Notes under the pieces: generated by a model | Told to the model about the DNA's origin: nothing | Databases searched by the model: none | The model's input: the letters and a program-made list of their open reading frames with translations, nothing else | Program-made: the position numbers and the translations under genes | Part shown: positions 31,346 to 43,197 of the stretch, one piece after another | How positions within the stretch are numbered: position 1 is the first letter of the stretch | Layout: each line of letters opens with the position of its first letter | From: Cymbomonas tetramitiformis | Lineage: Eukaryota > Chlorophyta > Pyramimonadophyceae > Pyramimonadales > Pyramimonadaceae | Reading direction: 5' to 3' | Assembly: GCA_001247695.2 (NCBI GenBank) | Contig: LGRX02014764.1 | Coordinates: forward strand, 9,647 to 73,646 | DNA: 64,000 bases

Positions 31346-33887
31346 TGGCTACTGCCCGCCGATACTTGTAACAGTATTGAAATCGTATTCAATATTGTTA
31401 CAAATATTGAATTTCAATAATTTTTTTCAGGCATCCCCGGTGGTCCACTGGTGCTACCCCGCATATCCGGGCACAATTATGACCAAAATTTAGTTACCAT
31501 ATGCGCCATTGGTCGATATTTCACTTGTAGGCTTCTGAATAAATGCATAATGCCATAGGGGTAGTGATTTTCTTGATTGCCCAATTCACAAAGGTCTGTC
31601 AATTGGCATGATATTTTCAATAATTTTTTAGAAACCCGCCACACCGCCGAATCACGCGCGTAAGCATGCAAATTGAAGGTATACACGATACCCAATCATG
31701 TTTAGGTCATACGGCCCGTTGGCATCTGGTAATTGGTTCCATAAAGATGCGACGAATGCATCCATATATGCCATGTGCATAACCTGATATATTCCAAGCG
31801 ATCCAACGTGATACAAGTAGATAGCATGCTCGTAATCGTTCCAATGGGTGCCCAAGCACCGTGCATCGCCCAAATATGATTCAAAATGATATTTTGGACT
31901 GTAACCAGCATTGAACGGGGCCTATACGTTGTCGGGGATGCATGGTTGAGTGTCGAACATGCGCTAAGACCTCACAGTCGGCACAGGTGTACGCGTACGC
32001 AAGTAGCATGCTAGGAATCACCCCAACGGGCGCCCTAGCGCCATATATCGCAAGGGCATGATTTGATATGATAATTCGGACTACGAGACGTATCGAGTTG
32101 GGCATGGTTGATATTGGAGGTGCACGATTGAGTCTCGGGGACGAGATGCTAGGGCCTGGTAGACTGAGTACCAATACGCATACACAAGTAGCATGCTCGT
32201 AATCGTTCCAATGGGTGCCCAAGCACCGTGCATCGCCCAAATATGATTCAAAATGATATTTTTGACTATAACCAGCATTGAACGGGGCCTATACGTTGTC
32301 GGGGATGCATGGTTGAGTGTCGAACATGCGCTAAGACCTCACAGTCGGCACAGGTGTACGCGTACGCAAGTAGCATGCTAGGAATCACCCCAACGGGCGC
32401 CCTAGCGCCATATATCGCAAGGGCATGATTTGATATGATAATTCGGAGTACGAGACGTATCGAGTTGGGCATGATTGATATTGGAGGTGCACGATTGAGT
32501 CTCGGGGACGAGATGCTAGGGCCTGGTAGACTGAGTACCAATACGAATACACAAGTAGCATGCTCGTAATCGTTCCAATGGGTGCCCAAGCACCGTGCAT
32601 CGCCCAAATATGATTCAAAATGATATTTTTGACTATAACCAGCATTGAACGGGGCCTATACGTTGTCGGGGATGCATGGTTGAGTGTCGAACATGCGCTA
32701 AGACCTCACAGTCGGCACAGGTGTACGCGTACGCAAGTAGCATGCTAGGAATCACCCCAACGGGCGCCCTAGCGCCATATATCGCAAGGGCATGATTTGA
32801 TATGATAATTCGGAGTACGAGACGTATCGAGTTGGGCATGGTTGATATTGGAGGTGCACGATTGAGTGTCGGGGACGAGATGCTAGGGCCTGATAGACTG
32901 AATACCAGTACGCATACACAAGTAGCATGCTCGTAATCAATCCAACGGGTGCCCAAGCGCCGTGCATCGCCCAAATATGATTCAAAATAGTATATCCGAC
33001 TACGAGAAACTAATTTTGTAGCATCATGCAGCGGGAAATAATTTTGGGAGAATTTAGCGTGTGAGTGGGTCTAGCCGATGAGCTGTAATTGATCCTGGCT
33101 GGACTTTTGGGTGTTTGCCTCCATTAATATGCCGGATGTTCATATTAGAGTGTCCTGTGAGGCATATGGATGTAATATAACACTTTATAGGTCACATGGT
33201 TCCAAGTATCGAGGAAGTTATGGCTGGTTTGGGTTTGGGTTTGGGTGCGGGTGGAAATGGCATATTTGGGCGCTTACATGCCACCACACCTGACAATATG
33301 AATGACACCATTACTGCATCCTATGCCTATGGATAGGCCATGAGCAATTAAACTGACCAAGTATACATATATACCGAATTTTAGAAGGCTTCGTGGCCAT
33401 CATACCATGACTTAAGTGCTTATGGCACACGTTTGCGCGGAGGCAATTCAATAATTTTCGTCCTTAAAAAAGGCGAATTTCGTATTTTTGGCGGGTGTGG
33501 GTCATGTTCCATCACCGAGCGGACCCTAATTCATATCAATAACGCAAGTGACTTGCTAGATATCTTCAATACTATCCAATATCGAAACATGATGGTTGGT
33601 TTGACCTCCAAGGCCTCGCATGAGGGTCTCTCAAGGGTTCTAATGTTCAATACTTGTAACAGTATTGAGCAAAATAATTTATTTTCTGGCATTTTACCCC
33701 CCGAAAGCGCGCTCAAAGTAGACCACCTTAAACTTGATGATTGCATGTATGCATGTTTTCAGAAATTCAAAAGGGTCATAAATGAATTTTTAAAGATGTG
33801 CTTTGACCTATATGGCCAAGTTTAATGCCGGTTACATCCGTTTTGCTTCGATACTTGTAACAGTATTGAAACACCGGGTAGTAGCCA
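31346..33887. mobile_element. 2542-bp TIR element inserted in the third gag copy
   Basis: The ends are TGGCTACTGCCCG (left) and, read as complement, TGGCTACTACCCG (right). CTCG flanks both sides (31342-31345 and 33888-33891). The gag frame (…AKGVRE / DVLGDKK…) is intact across the site when the insert and one CTCG are ignored, which confirms both boundaries. ACTTGTAACAGTATTGA recurs at 31373, 33652 and 33853. No transposase motif is seen, so it is probably non-autonomous. The interior is largely satellite. Confidence 0.85.
31790..32995. repeat. 367-bp higher-order tandem repeat built from two related half-units
   Basis: GATGCATGGTTGAGTGTCG occurs at 31937, 32304 and 32671 (exact 367-base period), with about 3.3 copies in all. 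Each unit contains two diverged half-units, both with CAAGTAGCATGCT followed by AATC...CCAA(C/T)GGG(C/T)GCCC, so the array is a dimeric repeat of about 183 bases. It reads open for about 113 codons per unit, but the frame follows from the repeat and no domain is seen. Confidence 0.9.
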
Positions 33888-34394
33888 CTCGCGGACACCC
33901 TTGGCCCATTGGCGGTGTAGACGCGCTTTGTAGATGTTGTCAACCAGCTTGCTCTGCTCCTGTAAGTACTTCCTGGTCGCCACGTCCGCATCCTCGTTGG
34001 AAGTCGGAGCGGGGGTCGGAACAGTTGGCGTACGCACCGTCGGACTGTTCCGAACCCCGTCTAATAGCCTCAGTGAGGCGTCAATGTCACTGTCCTTGTC
34101 CAGGGACTTCTTCGCTCGGGTCAACATCACCCATACTCTGAAAAGCCAGAGGGGAGGTGGTACGCAGTCGCGCGGTTGGGTGTGGTAGCGGAAAGATGGT
34201 AATGGTCAGCAGCGGAGAGGAGCCAAGAGAGTGGAGCGGCGAGGGGCACTCGAAGATGTCGTCGAAGTCGAAGGTGTCGCGAACACCAGCCCAGAAAAAA
34301 AAAAAGTAACCAGCAGGGCCAGTGCCGGTGTAAAACTGGATCCGAACATTGCTAAGACTAGTCCGTAACGAGGCGCGGTCCCCATGGCCGCCAC
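33888..34394 (-). pseudogene. Gag-like remnant, third copy, N-terminal half
   Basis: Contains LTRAKKSLDKDSDIDASLRL, VATRKYLQEQSKLVDNIY and ARLHRQWAKGVRE up to the TIR element. The conserved leader peptide region (VLAMFGSSFTPALALLV) is upstream but out of frame; an A11 run near 34295-34306 is a likely slip site. Confidence 0.75.
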
Positions 34395-34800
34395 TCCCAG
34401 TTGCTTACCGCAAACAATTCATACCATAAATCCTAGTCGCACCCAAACGCGCCCGCGCGCACCACCTCTCCAAGCGGCCGTTTAGCCAATCATGGCCAAA
34501 TCAGCAAGTGGAATAAAAGCGTGGATGGGGCCACGACCTACTGGAATATCCTAGTTCACTAGATATCAGAAACTCCCGAATTGTGTGGATAAACTCTTAA
34601 GATAAATAAACCCTAAGCTAGATATACCCGGAACGGTCTCGGACGGTTTCGGAGTCTAGCCTACCTGTGACACAACGTGTGTCACAGCACGAACCTATAG
34701 ACCAGTCAGCAGTCCAGTGTTGGTCCTAGGAGTCTGTCATAGGGGCCTGACCGGGACTCCCAGTCAGGGCTGCCTATACAGATTTCAGCATTGTATACAG
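34395..34800 (-). promoter_or_regulatory. Conserved 5' region (LTR/leader) of the third gag copy
   Basis: Nearly the same as the blocks at 3063-3445 and 16160-16500: GCCAATCATGGCC, CAAGTGGAATAAA, CTAAGCTAGATATA and CAGATTTCAGCA at the outer edge. Confidence 0.6.
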
Positions 34801-36201
34801 GTGATAATGGTATTACAATATACCAAGATGATTTATCATGCAGGATGATCTGTATACCAAGTATTGAATAAATCCAACATGATATATATATATATCAGAT
34901 TAGTGGTTATTGTATTCCTGCATACTCTCATTTACAATAATGAGTTGCTTGGTTTATTTTACATGTAGCTCCGGTGAGCATTCCATTCAGTGATCCACCA
35001 TAGAACGAACATGCTCATCCCAAATCCTTCGTCAGAGCATGTCGAGCTAATTATGGTGTTAAGATCACCTTCAGGCACCTTACACTTACATGGATTCCAA
35101 TATAGCTTGCATGCAATGCAGTATGCTTTGTGCAATGTATAATGTATTGTGATGTGATGCTAATGTCCCAGTTGTTATCATGATCAAACTGGTTAATACA
35201 TTACAGCTGTTATCGTGGTCAAGCTGTATGAATAATGCATGCACAATTCACAGTGATGCAGTCACTCAGTATATAATGTATATGTGGTGTAATGCACATG
35301 TGCTGCATGCACTCAGTATATACTCAATAATGGTGTATACTGCAAGTAATGTGTGTATGTGTGTATGTGTGTGTGCTGCAGTTATTTTAATCTTCGCACA
35401 CTCGAATTTTGCACACATTATGATGTTGCTGCAGAGTATTCAATGATCTGTCATGTTGAGCGTGTATGTGTGTGTAAGCTATTCACACAACATTTATGCA
35501 GTTCACACTCATGATTGCAAGTTAGTATACAAATCTGACAGTGAATAAATTGCAATATCTCAGCAAGTATAGAGTATTGTGTGGCATGCTGCAATATACT
35601 GTCATCATGCGTCCGTTCATGATTATCCCAGTAAGTATACACATATTTTGTAAAGGATATCGTGACGCGCGCAGATGATGCATCAGTGATCATTGCGACT
35701 ATCGATAATGACGGTGTGTTGATGACATTTTGCATACTGACATCGTCATCAAAAAATTGCAAAATAATTGTCGTGCACTGCAAGCGATTTATTTGCGATC
35801 ATGAAAATCGCGATGCGTGCGCGCTGCTGATAAAAAGCACATCTTGTCGCAGTATGCATAGCACATGATACGAGTGCTAATTTTCGCGCGGATCATGATT
35901 CCGCTGTTGATTTTTGTGTCCGCATCTGATATTGCGAATTTCTTACAGCTGCGAATCGTTTCTGCGCGTACATGTGATCGCTGTGCATTTGTATGCCGCA
36001 TGCACACCTTTTCGCGCAGTATAGATGACGATCAGTTGCTGTGTACAATCTGCGAAATGTGAATGTGACGATATATCCTCGCGCACTATATTCGCTTTTG
36101 CAGCGGTCAGTATATGCAGTATATCAGTGTTTATGCGATTGCGTCGCCAGATATTATTCGCGCTCCGCAACCTGCATACACAAAATTTTTGATATCTATG
36201 C
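34801..36201. other. AT-rich region without a recognised gene
   Basis: Short frames only. There is a GTGTGTATGTGTGTAT microsatellite at 35350-35376 and many ATGCAT/TGCATGC words. The 35640-36200 part has an unusual mix of GCGC and AT-rich words. Confidence 0.5.
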
Positions 36202-36848
36202 TGCACTCACACTAGAGTTCTCGTTCTCGCCTTGACGATCGAATACCAACTGATAAGGACGCACAAGCGAATATATTATGATATAATAAGATAGCGCAGG
36301 TGTTATTGAACAGTAACACTCGGGCAGCGTATGAGCGGGTGATGAGTGCAGACTTCGTCCGAAGATACTGTTGTAGCACAACGCTACCTCATCTATACCG
36401 AATGCCTCCCATCTCATAGATGGTACCGCTATTGGGTTGTGAACCCGAGGCATTGGTTGAACGACTAGTATCGGCTGAACGAATAATGCGTTCGCCATAT
36501 GATACTCGCATGCTTGTTCCGCACATGCTAGAAGCGAAGATGATTTCTTCTCCGAACCGTTCGGTACTTCAAGATAGCATCTTGCTTCGCCATTCTCGAG
36601 TCCGACATACGGCCTCTCGATGACATGTGTCATTCAAGTCTTACCTTGAATAAATGACAGATGATGTGACTTATCATCTCGATGACATGTACGAGTCATA
36701 GTCGACCGTACTGACGACTGTCCGTCATTATAATATATGACATGACTCGACATGACATGACATGACATGGTATGACATGTCTGACAAGTATGACACGTAT
36801 GCCACGTATGACATGTATGACACATGTGTCATCGGTCATAACCCTGTC
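36202..36848 (-). repeat. Solo LTR of the chromovirus family
   Basis: Diverged inverted copy of the LTR at 11229-11949, starting (minus strand) TGACAGGGTTATGACCGATG with the same TGTCATAC short repeats, then shared blocks CGGTACCATCTATG and GGCGAAGCAAGAT-type sequence. No internal region of that element is nearby, so it appears to be a solo LTR. Confidence 0.7.
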
Positions 36849-38641
36849 ACGGGGAAGCCGATTTCCCCCCCACTGTATGGGGGCCTGCTTCTCCTTGCGT
36901 CACCCCTCACTGTGTGTGGCATGTGTCACCCGTGACCGTGCCACCGTCACGTTAGCCTTCCCTGTTTAGACAGTCCGTATGTCTGTCTAGCCAGTTTATG
37001 CTATCACATTCCGAGCACCCGTCACTGTGTGTTTTCTGACTGCTTCGTATATATATACACCTTATATATATACACCGATATCACCGTTTCTATAAGGTTA
37101 TCGACCCACTTCACGCTAAGTGGTGTTTCGGTAGGCATCAACTCGCTTTGGTTTTTTTGCCAATTCTAGAGTTCCCTCAAAAGTCCCTTACGGTTACGGC
37201 GCCATTCACCGCAACCAAATTTCCTTGAATCAACACGTGGGCTGCCTACCGTCAGCGAGAAAGGTTTCCTACGTTTTCCCTGGGCCAGAATTCCCTGTTT
37301 CCCTCTTATTCCTTCACCCTGGCCACTTATTTCCTTCCAAGTCCCTTACGGTTACGGCGCCATTCACCGCAACCGAATTTCCTTGAATCAACACGTGGGC
37401 TGCCTACCGTCAACGAGAAAGGTTTCCTACGTTTTCCCTCGGCCGAAATTCCCTCTTTCCCTCTTATTCCTTCACCTTGGCCGGCTACTTCCTTTGGCGT
37501 CCTTCAACGCTCTGGCCAGCAGCGCCTCTGCTGCCGGAAAACTGCCTTACCTTACGGCATTTTTGACGTGACCACCGTGTTCCCCGTCGAAAACTGGCCC
37601 AATTTGACTTCTCCATCGCTTGATTTGGTTAACTTTTCGAAAAGTTACCTTTAGGCCTCGAAACCCTATCAAAGCGCCTTCCAGATTTTACAGCCGCGGG
37701 GATCATGGCCTCGCTGCACCAACGTGCGCGTATGGCCGCGGTTCGGTCTGCCCTGGACTCGCTTCGACGAGAACATCTCCCTTTGGTTGTGGTCTGGTGG
37801 TGCTTGGTGGTGCTTACGCGCCAAGCACCAAACTCGAGTCCATCGCGTTCGCCATCGACAACGAGTGCTTTGACTCCTTCGACTTCGTCCCTCCACTCCC
37901 TTCGCCCTCGCCTTGCACCCCACCTATTCACCATCTAGTGGTGTGTGGTGATGTTGCCACGCCCACTTCGCCCCTCACCATCGTTCCTTTCGAGCCATTC
38001 CCAATGCGCTCGATCGCGCCCCCTTACCGCATTTTTCACCTTCCACCTCCCCAACCCCTTCTCATCGACGCATTCGCTCTGGTGGTGCCAGGCTGCTTTT
38101 GGCTCTGGCACCGCACAGGGGTTGGTTAATTCGTCCCCTGGATGCCCCTCGACATCTTCGAGAACACCGCCGCCACCACTCAGTGAGAGCACGATCACAT
38201 CGCAACCGACTGCAACCAACTAGCTTTAACCTTAGCCACAATTAGCTTCGTGCAGAGTTTACCCGCATCTTGCTAGCTGTAAGCTGGCCGCAATGGGCCC
38301 CTTGTTGAACTCTGACATAAAGTAACATTGGGTTTAGGTTTTAGGGTTTGCTTGCTCTGGGATTGCCACTCACACCTTCGGGGTGAGGTGGTGTCACGGG
38401 GAAGCCGATTTCCCCCCCACTGTATGGGGGCCTGCTTCTCCTTTGCGTCACCCCTCACTGTGTGTGGCATGTGTCACACGTGACCGTGTCTCCGTCACTT
38501 TAGCCTGCTCTAGTTAGACAGTCAGTCCGTATGTCTTCCCAGTTTATGCTATCACATTCCGAGCACCCGTCACTGTGTGTTTTCTGACTGCTTCGTATAT
38601 ATATACACCTTATATATATACCGATATCACCGTTTCTATCA
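36845..38641 (+). mobile_element. Small non-autonomous LTR element (TRIM/LARD-like), about 1.8 kb
   Basis: Two direct repeats of about 250 bp begin TGTCACGGGGAAGCCG (36845-37094 and 38392-38641) and end ACCGATATCACCGTTTCTAT. They are almost identical, which implies a young insertion. GGGGTGAGGTGG just before the second copy fits a polypurine tract. The interior has only a Pro-rich weak frame (37620-38129) and no pol domain. No target duplication is clear. The left LTR directly abuts the solo LTR. Confidence 0.75.
37181..37480. repeat. Two tandem copies of a repeat of about 160 bp inside the small LTR element
   Basis: GTCCCTTACGGTTACGGCGC begins copies near 37180 and 37341; both contain CAACACGTGGGCTGCCTACC and CTTATTCCTTCACC. 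Confidence 0.9.
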
Positions 38642-39428
38642 GGGGGGCGATTTGTAAAATGATGTAACATATGCGATACATGGGTGTATAATTGTTTGGA
38701 GGGTTGGGGTCGTCCAGCGAAACCCATAACATACGACCCCCCCTGACCCCCCCTCGGGTTGGTACGGCACGACGATAACATATGAGATTATAGGGGGGTG
38801 AAATAGCCATATTTTCGGGTATTTTTGGGTGTTGCCAGGTATTTTTAAGGGCACATTTTCAACTGGGAGGGGTCCAACCCCCCGGAATTATATAAACTTC
38901 ATATCTATTATCTTGAATTTTGGAATCGTAGTATTTTTATATTTTCAATTTTATATGCCGACGCTGAAATTATAAATTTAAAAATCATAGATTTGCATCG
39001 CTTGACGAAAATAAAAATAACAATCGGAATACGCTTGCGCCTGCTTGTAGTCCGACGTGTCGATGTCGTCCGATTTGTCAGCACCAGAATTTAGCACAGA
39101 AGGCAAGGGAGACAAGATCCAGAGAAATATCGGGATATGGGGTCGAATATGGGCCATCCAGGTTCTCACACAGTTAACATATGGTGCGGGGGGGGACCAT
39201 AGGCGAAGGGAAAAGCCCATAGCATATGGCTTCCGGGGGACGTATGGGGGGTCCTAAATCCAATAACATATGTCCGGACCCCCCCAGGGTGATCACAGAA
39301 ACCCATAACATACGCCCATTTACCCATGGGTTCGCAATTTTAAATCCATAACATAACCAGGGGGGGTGCATTGCGGGCTGTATTGATACCCTACCCTTAA
39401 CACCGCACCGTGTCATCTTTCCCAAATT
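38642..39428. other. Low-complexity region with G/C homopolymers and ACCCATAACATA words
   Basis: Runs of 6-8 G or C alternate with AACCCATAACATACG/CATATG motifs at 38722, 38770, 39178, 39228, 39262 and 39300. No coding is supported. Confidence 0.5.
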
Positions 39429-39463
39429 TGTCGCCATCGCCATCGCCATCGCCATCGCCATCG
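39429..39463. repeat. (CGCCAT)n microsatellite
   Basis: Five to six CGCCAT units in a row. Confidence 0.9.
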
Positions 39464-39613
39464 AATTCGGTCATTTGAGATTTGTGACACAAGTCACGAT
39501 GTCGACCTACGTGGAGCGTACACATGCGTCGCATATCCAAGGAGCGTCCATTTATTTTATCTCCGATTTGATCTGACGAACAGTTTTCAAATTTTGCCTA
39601 CGTGGAACCAAAA

Positions 39614-39740
39614 AACGCGACGCAAGAGCGTCGCGTCGCGTAGATGCTGGACAAAACATCTCTGCGTACAGTAGCGTGTTACGCAAAAGATGTTTGTCCA
39701 AACATCTCCGCGACGCGACGCGACGCTCTTGCGTAACCTG
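39614..39740. repeat. Inverted repeat / fold-back with CGACGCGACGC core
   Basis: The left arm ACGCAAGAGCGTCGCGTCGC + GTAGATG (from 39619) is matched by its complement ending at about 39738 (GCGACGCTCTTGCGTAAC). The inner arms ACAAAACATCT/AGATGTTTGTCC also pair. A third GTTACGCGACGCGACGA occurs at 39790. Possibly a fold-back MITE. Confidence 0.75.
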
Positions 39741-40683
39741 TGGGTAGCGTTTTACAGTTTTCCAACCAATCAAATCGCTGCGATCAAAAGTTACGCGACG
39801 CGACGAAATTTCATTTTACACAAACCAGAGGAAGAAATAATAACGGTTGCGGTTCAAAACAGTTCAACAGTTCAACAGCTCGAGTTGGTCTTGACTCTTG
39901 CGGTCGCTTTGTTTCGCTTCCTTGCTGTCGTGTGGACACACTTCACAGCTTCACTCGACTGTTAACGTTTTACGTAACGGAAAAACCAACACGAACAGAA
40001 GCGGTAGACGGCAGGAATGCACATCAGTAATTTGAACAGCTGGATATCGACAAATTTCAGGTGTTGAACTGTCTTCAGGTAAACTTTCGTCTTTCTCCAC
40101 AGAATCAACTTGTCGAATTGTCATATATCTCGCGATAACGACAAGTGAAGGGAATTTCGCGCCTCGTCTCCCAGCAGCTGACCGAGGAAGACTTGCTGGC
40201 CAGCTTCCGAAATGTTCTGTTAGTGACTCGCCTGAATGTGAAAGAGAGGCCAGATTCCTTCGAGCCTTCGCTTGTGGCGTTCCTGTATTTCAGCTCTTAT
40301 GGTCAGATCCTAAGAGAAAGCTGTCATCCCGTTGGCTTCTCTTTCATCACTTTCTCATCGTTTGAAAATCTGATATAACTCTATCGAAGATTCGAGGCCT
40401 TGCTCTCATATGCGCCGACTGCGTTTCCCTCATGCGGTTTTACGAGCCTATGCTTAACTAAACATTTTCGCAAGATTCCGCGCACATCTTACACTTGAGT
40501 GCACACTGCTAGCGTCATAGCTTTCGAACTCTGACCCAGGATCCCTTGCAGCTTGGGCGTACAGCTACCATCTACTATTCTTGTTTGAATGCATCTATCT
40601 GCAATGTGTTACCCTAAAGGTATAGGTTGTATGTAAGATATCATTGTAACGTTGCGGTGTTCCGAGTTGATATGCGGTTTTAG

Positions 40684-41028
40684 CTTCTTGGGGTCTTTGT
40701 CCCTCGGCGTAATGCTGCTGCTGGGACATGGGGACTATCAGGGTGGCCAAGCAGAAGACAACAGAACATGGAAGAACTCAGTTGAAAAAACAACAGTGAA
40801 TATGGAGCTCAACAGTGACTCCGAGCAACCATTAGGCGTCGAGAACCTGGGCGATAATCGGTCACCCACACTGATGACCGAAATTGGTGAAATTCCTCGG
40901 CGCGTCTACGTCCGGAAGGAGGCAGTGCGAAAACCTTTTGCAGATTTTGTTGACCTACTCTCAGAGCCGGAGTGGTTTACCAACACGACGAATCCCTCGG
41001 AGCCTGGCTTCGTATGGCGACCCTTTTG
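40684..41028 (+). CDS. Exon: N-terminal hydrophobic segment plus glycosylation-site region, putative membrane protein
   Basis: The acceptor GGTTTTAG precedes it, and a donor TTTTG|GTAAAG follows in frame. It encodes FLGSLSLGVMLLLGHG, which looks like a signal peptide or membrane segment, then a hydrophilic region with possible N-glycosylation sites (NRT, NTT) ending PEWFTNTTNPSEPGFVWRPF. I do not recognise the family. It is the first of several exon-like pieces on the plus strand with membrane segments, which may form one gene up to 56.2 kb (inference). Confidence 0.4.
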
Positions 41029-41242
41029 GTAAAGCCCGTGCAGCGTCCTTACGTTCTAGAATCCATTAGCTGACGGCGCACCTTTGCAAATATTCCCTTC
41101 CGAAAATTCTCAAACCTGGAAAGGTGTCGCACACGGAGGATTTATTTCGAAGCGCGGTAGACCCGCAAGCTGCCTGGCTGGAAGTGGCGGCTAATCTACG
41201 TCTTTGAGTTCTCGGAACGACACTTGGCGCGTGTGGGTACAG

Positions 41243-41575
41243 GTTTAACCTATTTCCGTGGAAGATGCTCGTTGCAGCCGTCTTGAGCGTGGTGGCCAGC
41301 ATCGTGATACTAGTTGGGGTGGCTAATGTGCGGGACTCAGCGAACGACATTCTCTCCATGGAGAAGTTTATCTCTGTCGAGGATGTGTGCGTTCTCACCT
41401 CACCGGCGCACTCCGCAAACCTCCATGCGCCACTGCCTGCACAGTCACTCAGCCTCTCCCCACGCGACAGCTGCGTGCTCTGTCCAGATCCTCTGTCCGG
41501 GCAGACATTAAATCTTTCATGCACCACGCACTTCGGAAGCCAACGAGGAACACGTCGCTTCTGTGCGCCATCCGT
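41243..41575 (+). CDS. Exon: transmembrane segment, putative membrane protein
   Basis: Between GGGTACAG and CCGT|GTAAGC. It encodes FNLFPWKMLVAAVLSVVASI continuing VILVGVANV, one clear membrane helix, followed by DSANDILSMEKFISVEDVC and a Ser/Pro-rich part with several Cys. Unrecognised family. Splice sites are canonical by eye only. Confidence 0.4.
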
Positions 41576-41673
41576 GTAAGCCTGTGTTTGGTTTGAGTTT
41601 CTTCTTCTTCTTGAGAGTGTGACCTCAGCTTTTGAACGGGAAGCTCTCTCTTATCTCTTGCACGTGTTGTCAG

Positions 41674-41903
41674 AGTGTCAACCATCAGGTCCTCGCGCCT
41701 GGGCCTCAGGGTATTCTTGGTGGGGAAAGCTGCAGGGGTAAGGAATATATCAACATGAGAACAAACTACGAAGTCATCCTTATTTTCCTTCCTATGTTTG
41801 CCGTCGTTCCAGCATTGATGACGGGTTTGTATGTACATGCGCTAATGCGTAAGGGCGTCACCACTCAATTGATCAATGAGAGTTCCAAGCGTAGAAAGAA
41901 ATG
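41674..41903 (+). CDS. Exon: transmembrane segment plus basic tail, putative membrane protein
   Basis: After TTGTCAG and before AAATG|GTGCGT. It contains NYEVILIFLPMFAVVPALMT, a strong membrane helix, then YVHALMRKG and a basic SSKRRKKW, which suggests a cytosolic side. An alternative donor GCAGGG|GTAAGG at about 41737 and another phase are possible, so the exact structure is uncertain. Confidence 0.4.
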
Positions 41904-41929
41904 GTGCGTTACCGTGCGCCTGGACATCC

Positions 41930-42420
41930 CCTAGGCCGCGTCCGCACGACATGCAAGCACAAGGGGGGGGCTAGTGGGTCGCCTTACACCTGGGAACCCC
42001 CCAAGCCAAGTCAGCACGACCTTAAAGCACAGGGAGGGCTGGTGCGTATCGTTGCACCTAGTAGCCCCAATTGCCACGTCAGCACGACCTGCAAGCGCTG
42101 TGCATCCCCGTGCACTGGGGCACCTCCAGGCCACGTCAACAGGGCCTACAGGCGCGGGGAGGTTGGTGTGCCGTTGGGCCTGGTCATCCTCCAGGCCACG
42201 TCAGCACGACCTGCAAGCGCAGGGGAGGTCTGGTGCGTCCCCCTTTGAGCCTGGTCATCCTCCAGGCCACGTCAGCACGACCTGCAAGCGCAAGGGAGGT
42301 CTGGTGCGTCCCCCTTTGAGCCTGGTCATCCTCCAGGCCACGTCAGCACGACCTGCAAGCGCAGGGGACGTTTGGTGCGTCCTTTTGCGCTTGGTCACCC
42401 CTCAGGCTACCTTAGGATAT
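41930..42420. repeat. Minisatellite of about 72 bp
   Basis: GCCACGTCAGCACGACCTGC + AAGCGCAGGGGAGG units, at least seven with growing similarity toward the right; the last three are nearly identical. Confidence 0.9.
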
Positions 42421-43197
42421 AACCTACAGATTCATTTTATTTTATGGCTGTTTCCACCTCTATTTTTGCATACGCGACTTTTCTATTTTTTGAGGACTCG
42501 GGACTCAGGATTTCTCGTGATTCAGGTTTTGGGAAAGCTGCCACGTGAAATTCATATGGTCTTCAACACTCTGATACAATAAATATATCTGACGGTCAGA
42601 TGTGAAATTCAATTTGTTATGCCATAACAAATCACAAAAACGTTACAGTAGCGCATCGACGACAATTTTTTGCTATTTCTCACCGTAATAAGTGGTATTT
42701 TGCAGCTGTGACCATTCGATATATTTATTGCATCGGAATGTTGATATGCAACGGTCAAATTCAAACGAAGTTATGCCACGTGGCAAGTACTGCAGTACTT
42801 CTTTATCCCATTTCTTTTGCTCTTCAATTCTCATTGCCAACAGACACACTGCATAGCATTTCATTAAAAATAGCTTTCTTCTTACATGCTTTTAAGTGTG
42901 TGAGAGAAAATCTCTTTTTGGAATGTCTTTACTGATTCACAGCTTCACATGCTTTTTAGGCTGATGCACAGCTTCTAAGGCAAAATGTTTAGAGTCTCCT
43001 AGGTTGGGTGGGTAGGGAAGGCAAAAGAACAGAGCTGCGGATTCCCACGGGCGGAACTCCTAAATACTTTTGGTAATGTACTGTTTGGAGTGCAAGCCCT
43101 CAGATGATTGATCTAACGGCTCAGGAAACACTGATCAATCTACCGGCACAGAAACCTCAAATTCCGCAGGCTCCAATTTAACCATTTCTTTTGCTCT

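Noticed and set aside
31880..32974. Repeated 113-codon minus-strand frames
   Set aside because: They are the same frame of the 367-base satellite and recur only because the DNA repeats; no domain.
37620..38129. 169-codon Pro-rich plus-strand frame in the small LTR element
   Set aside because: Composition follows CCC/TCC-rich DNA, frames on the other strand are equally open, and no gag or pol motif is present.
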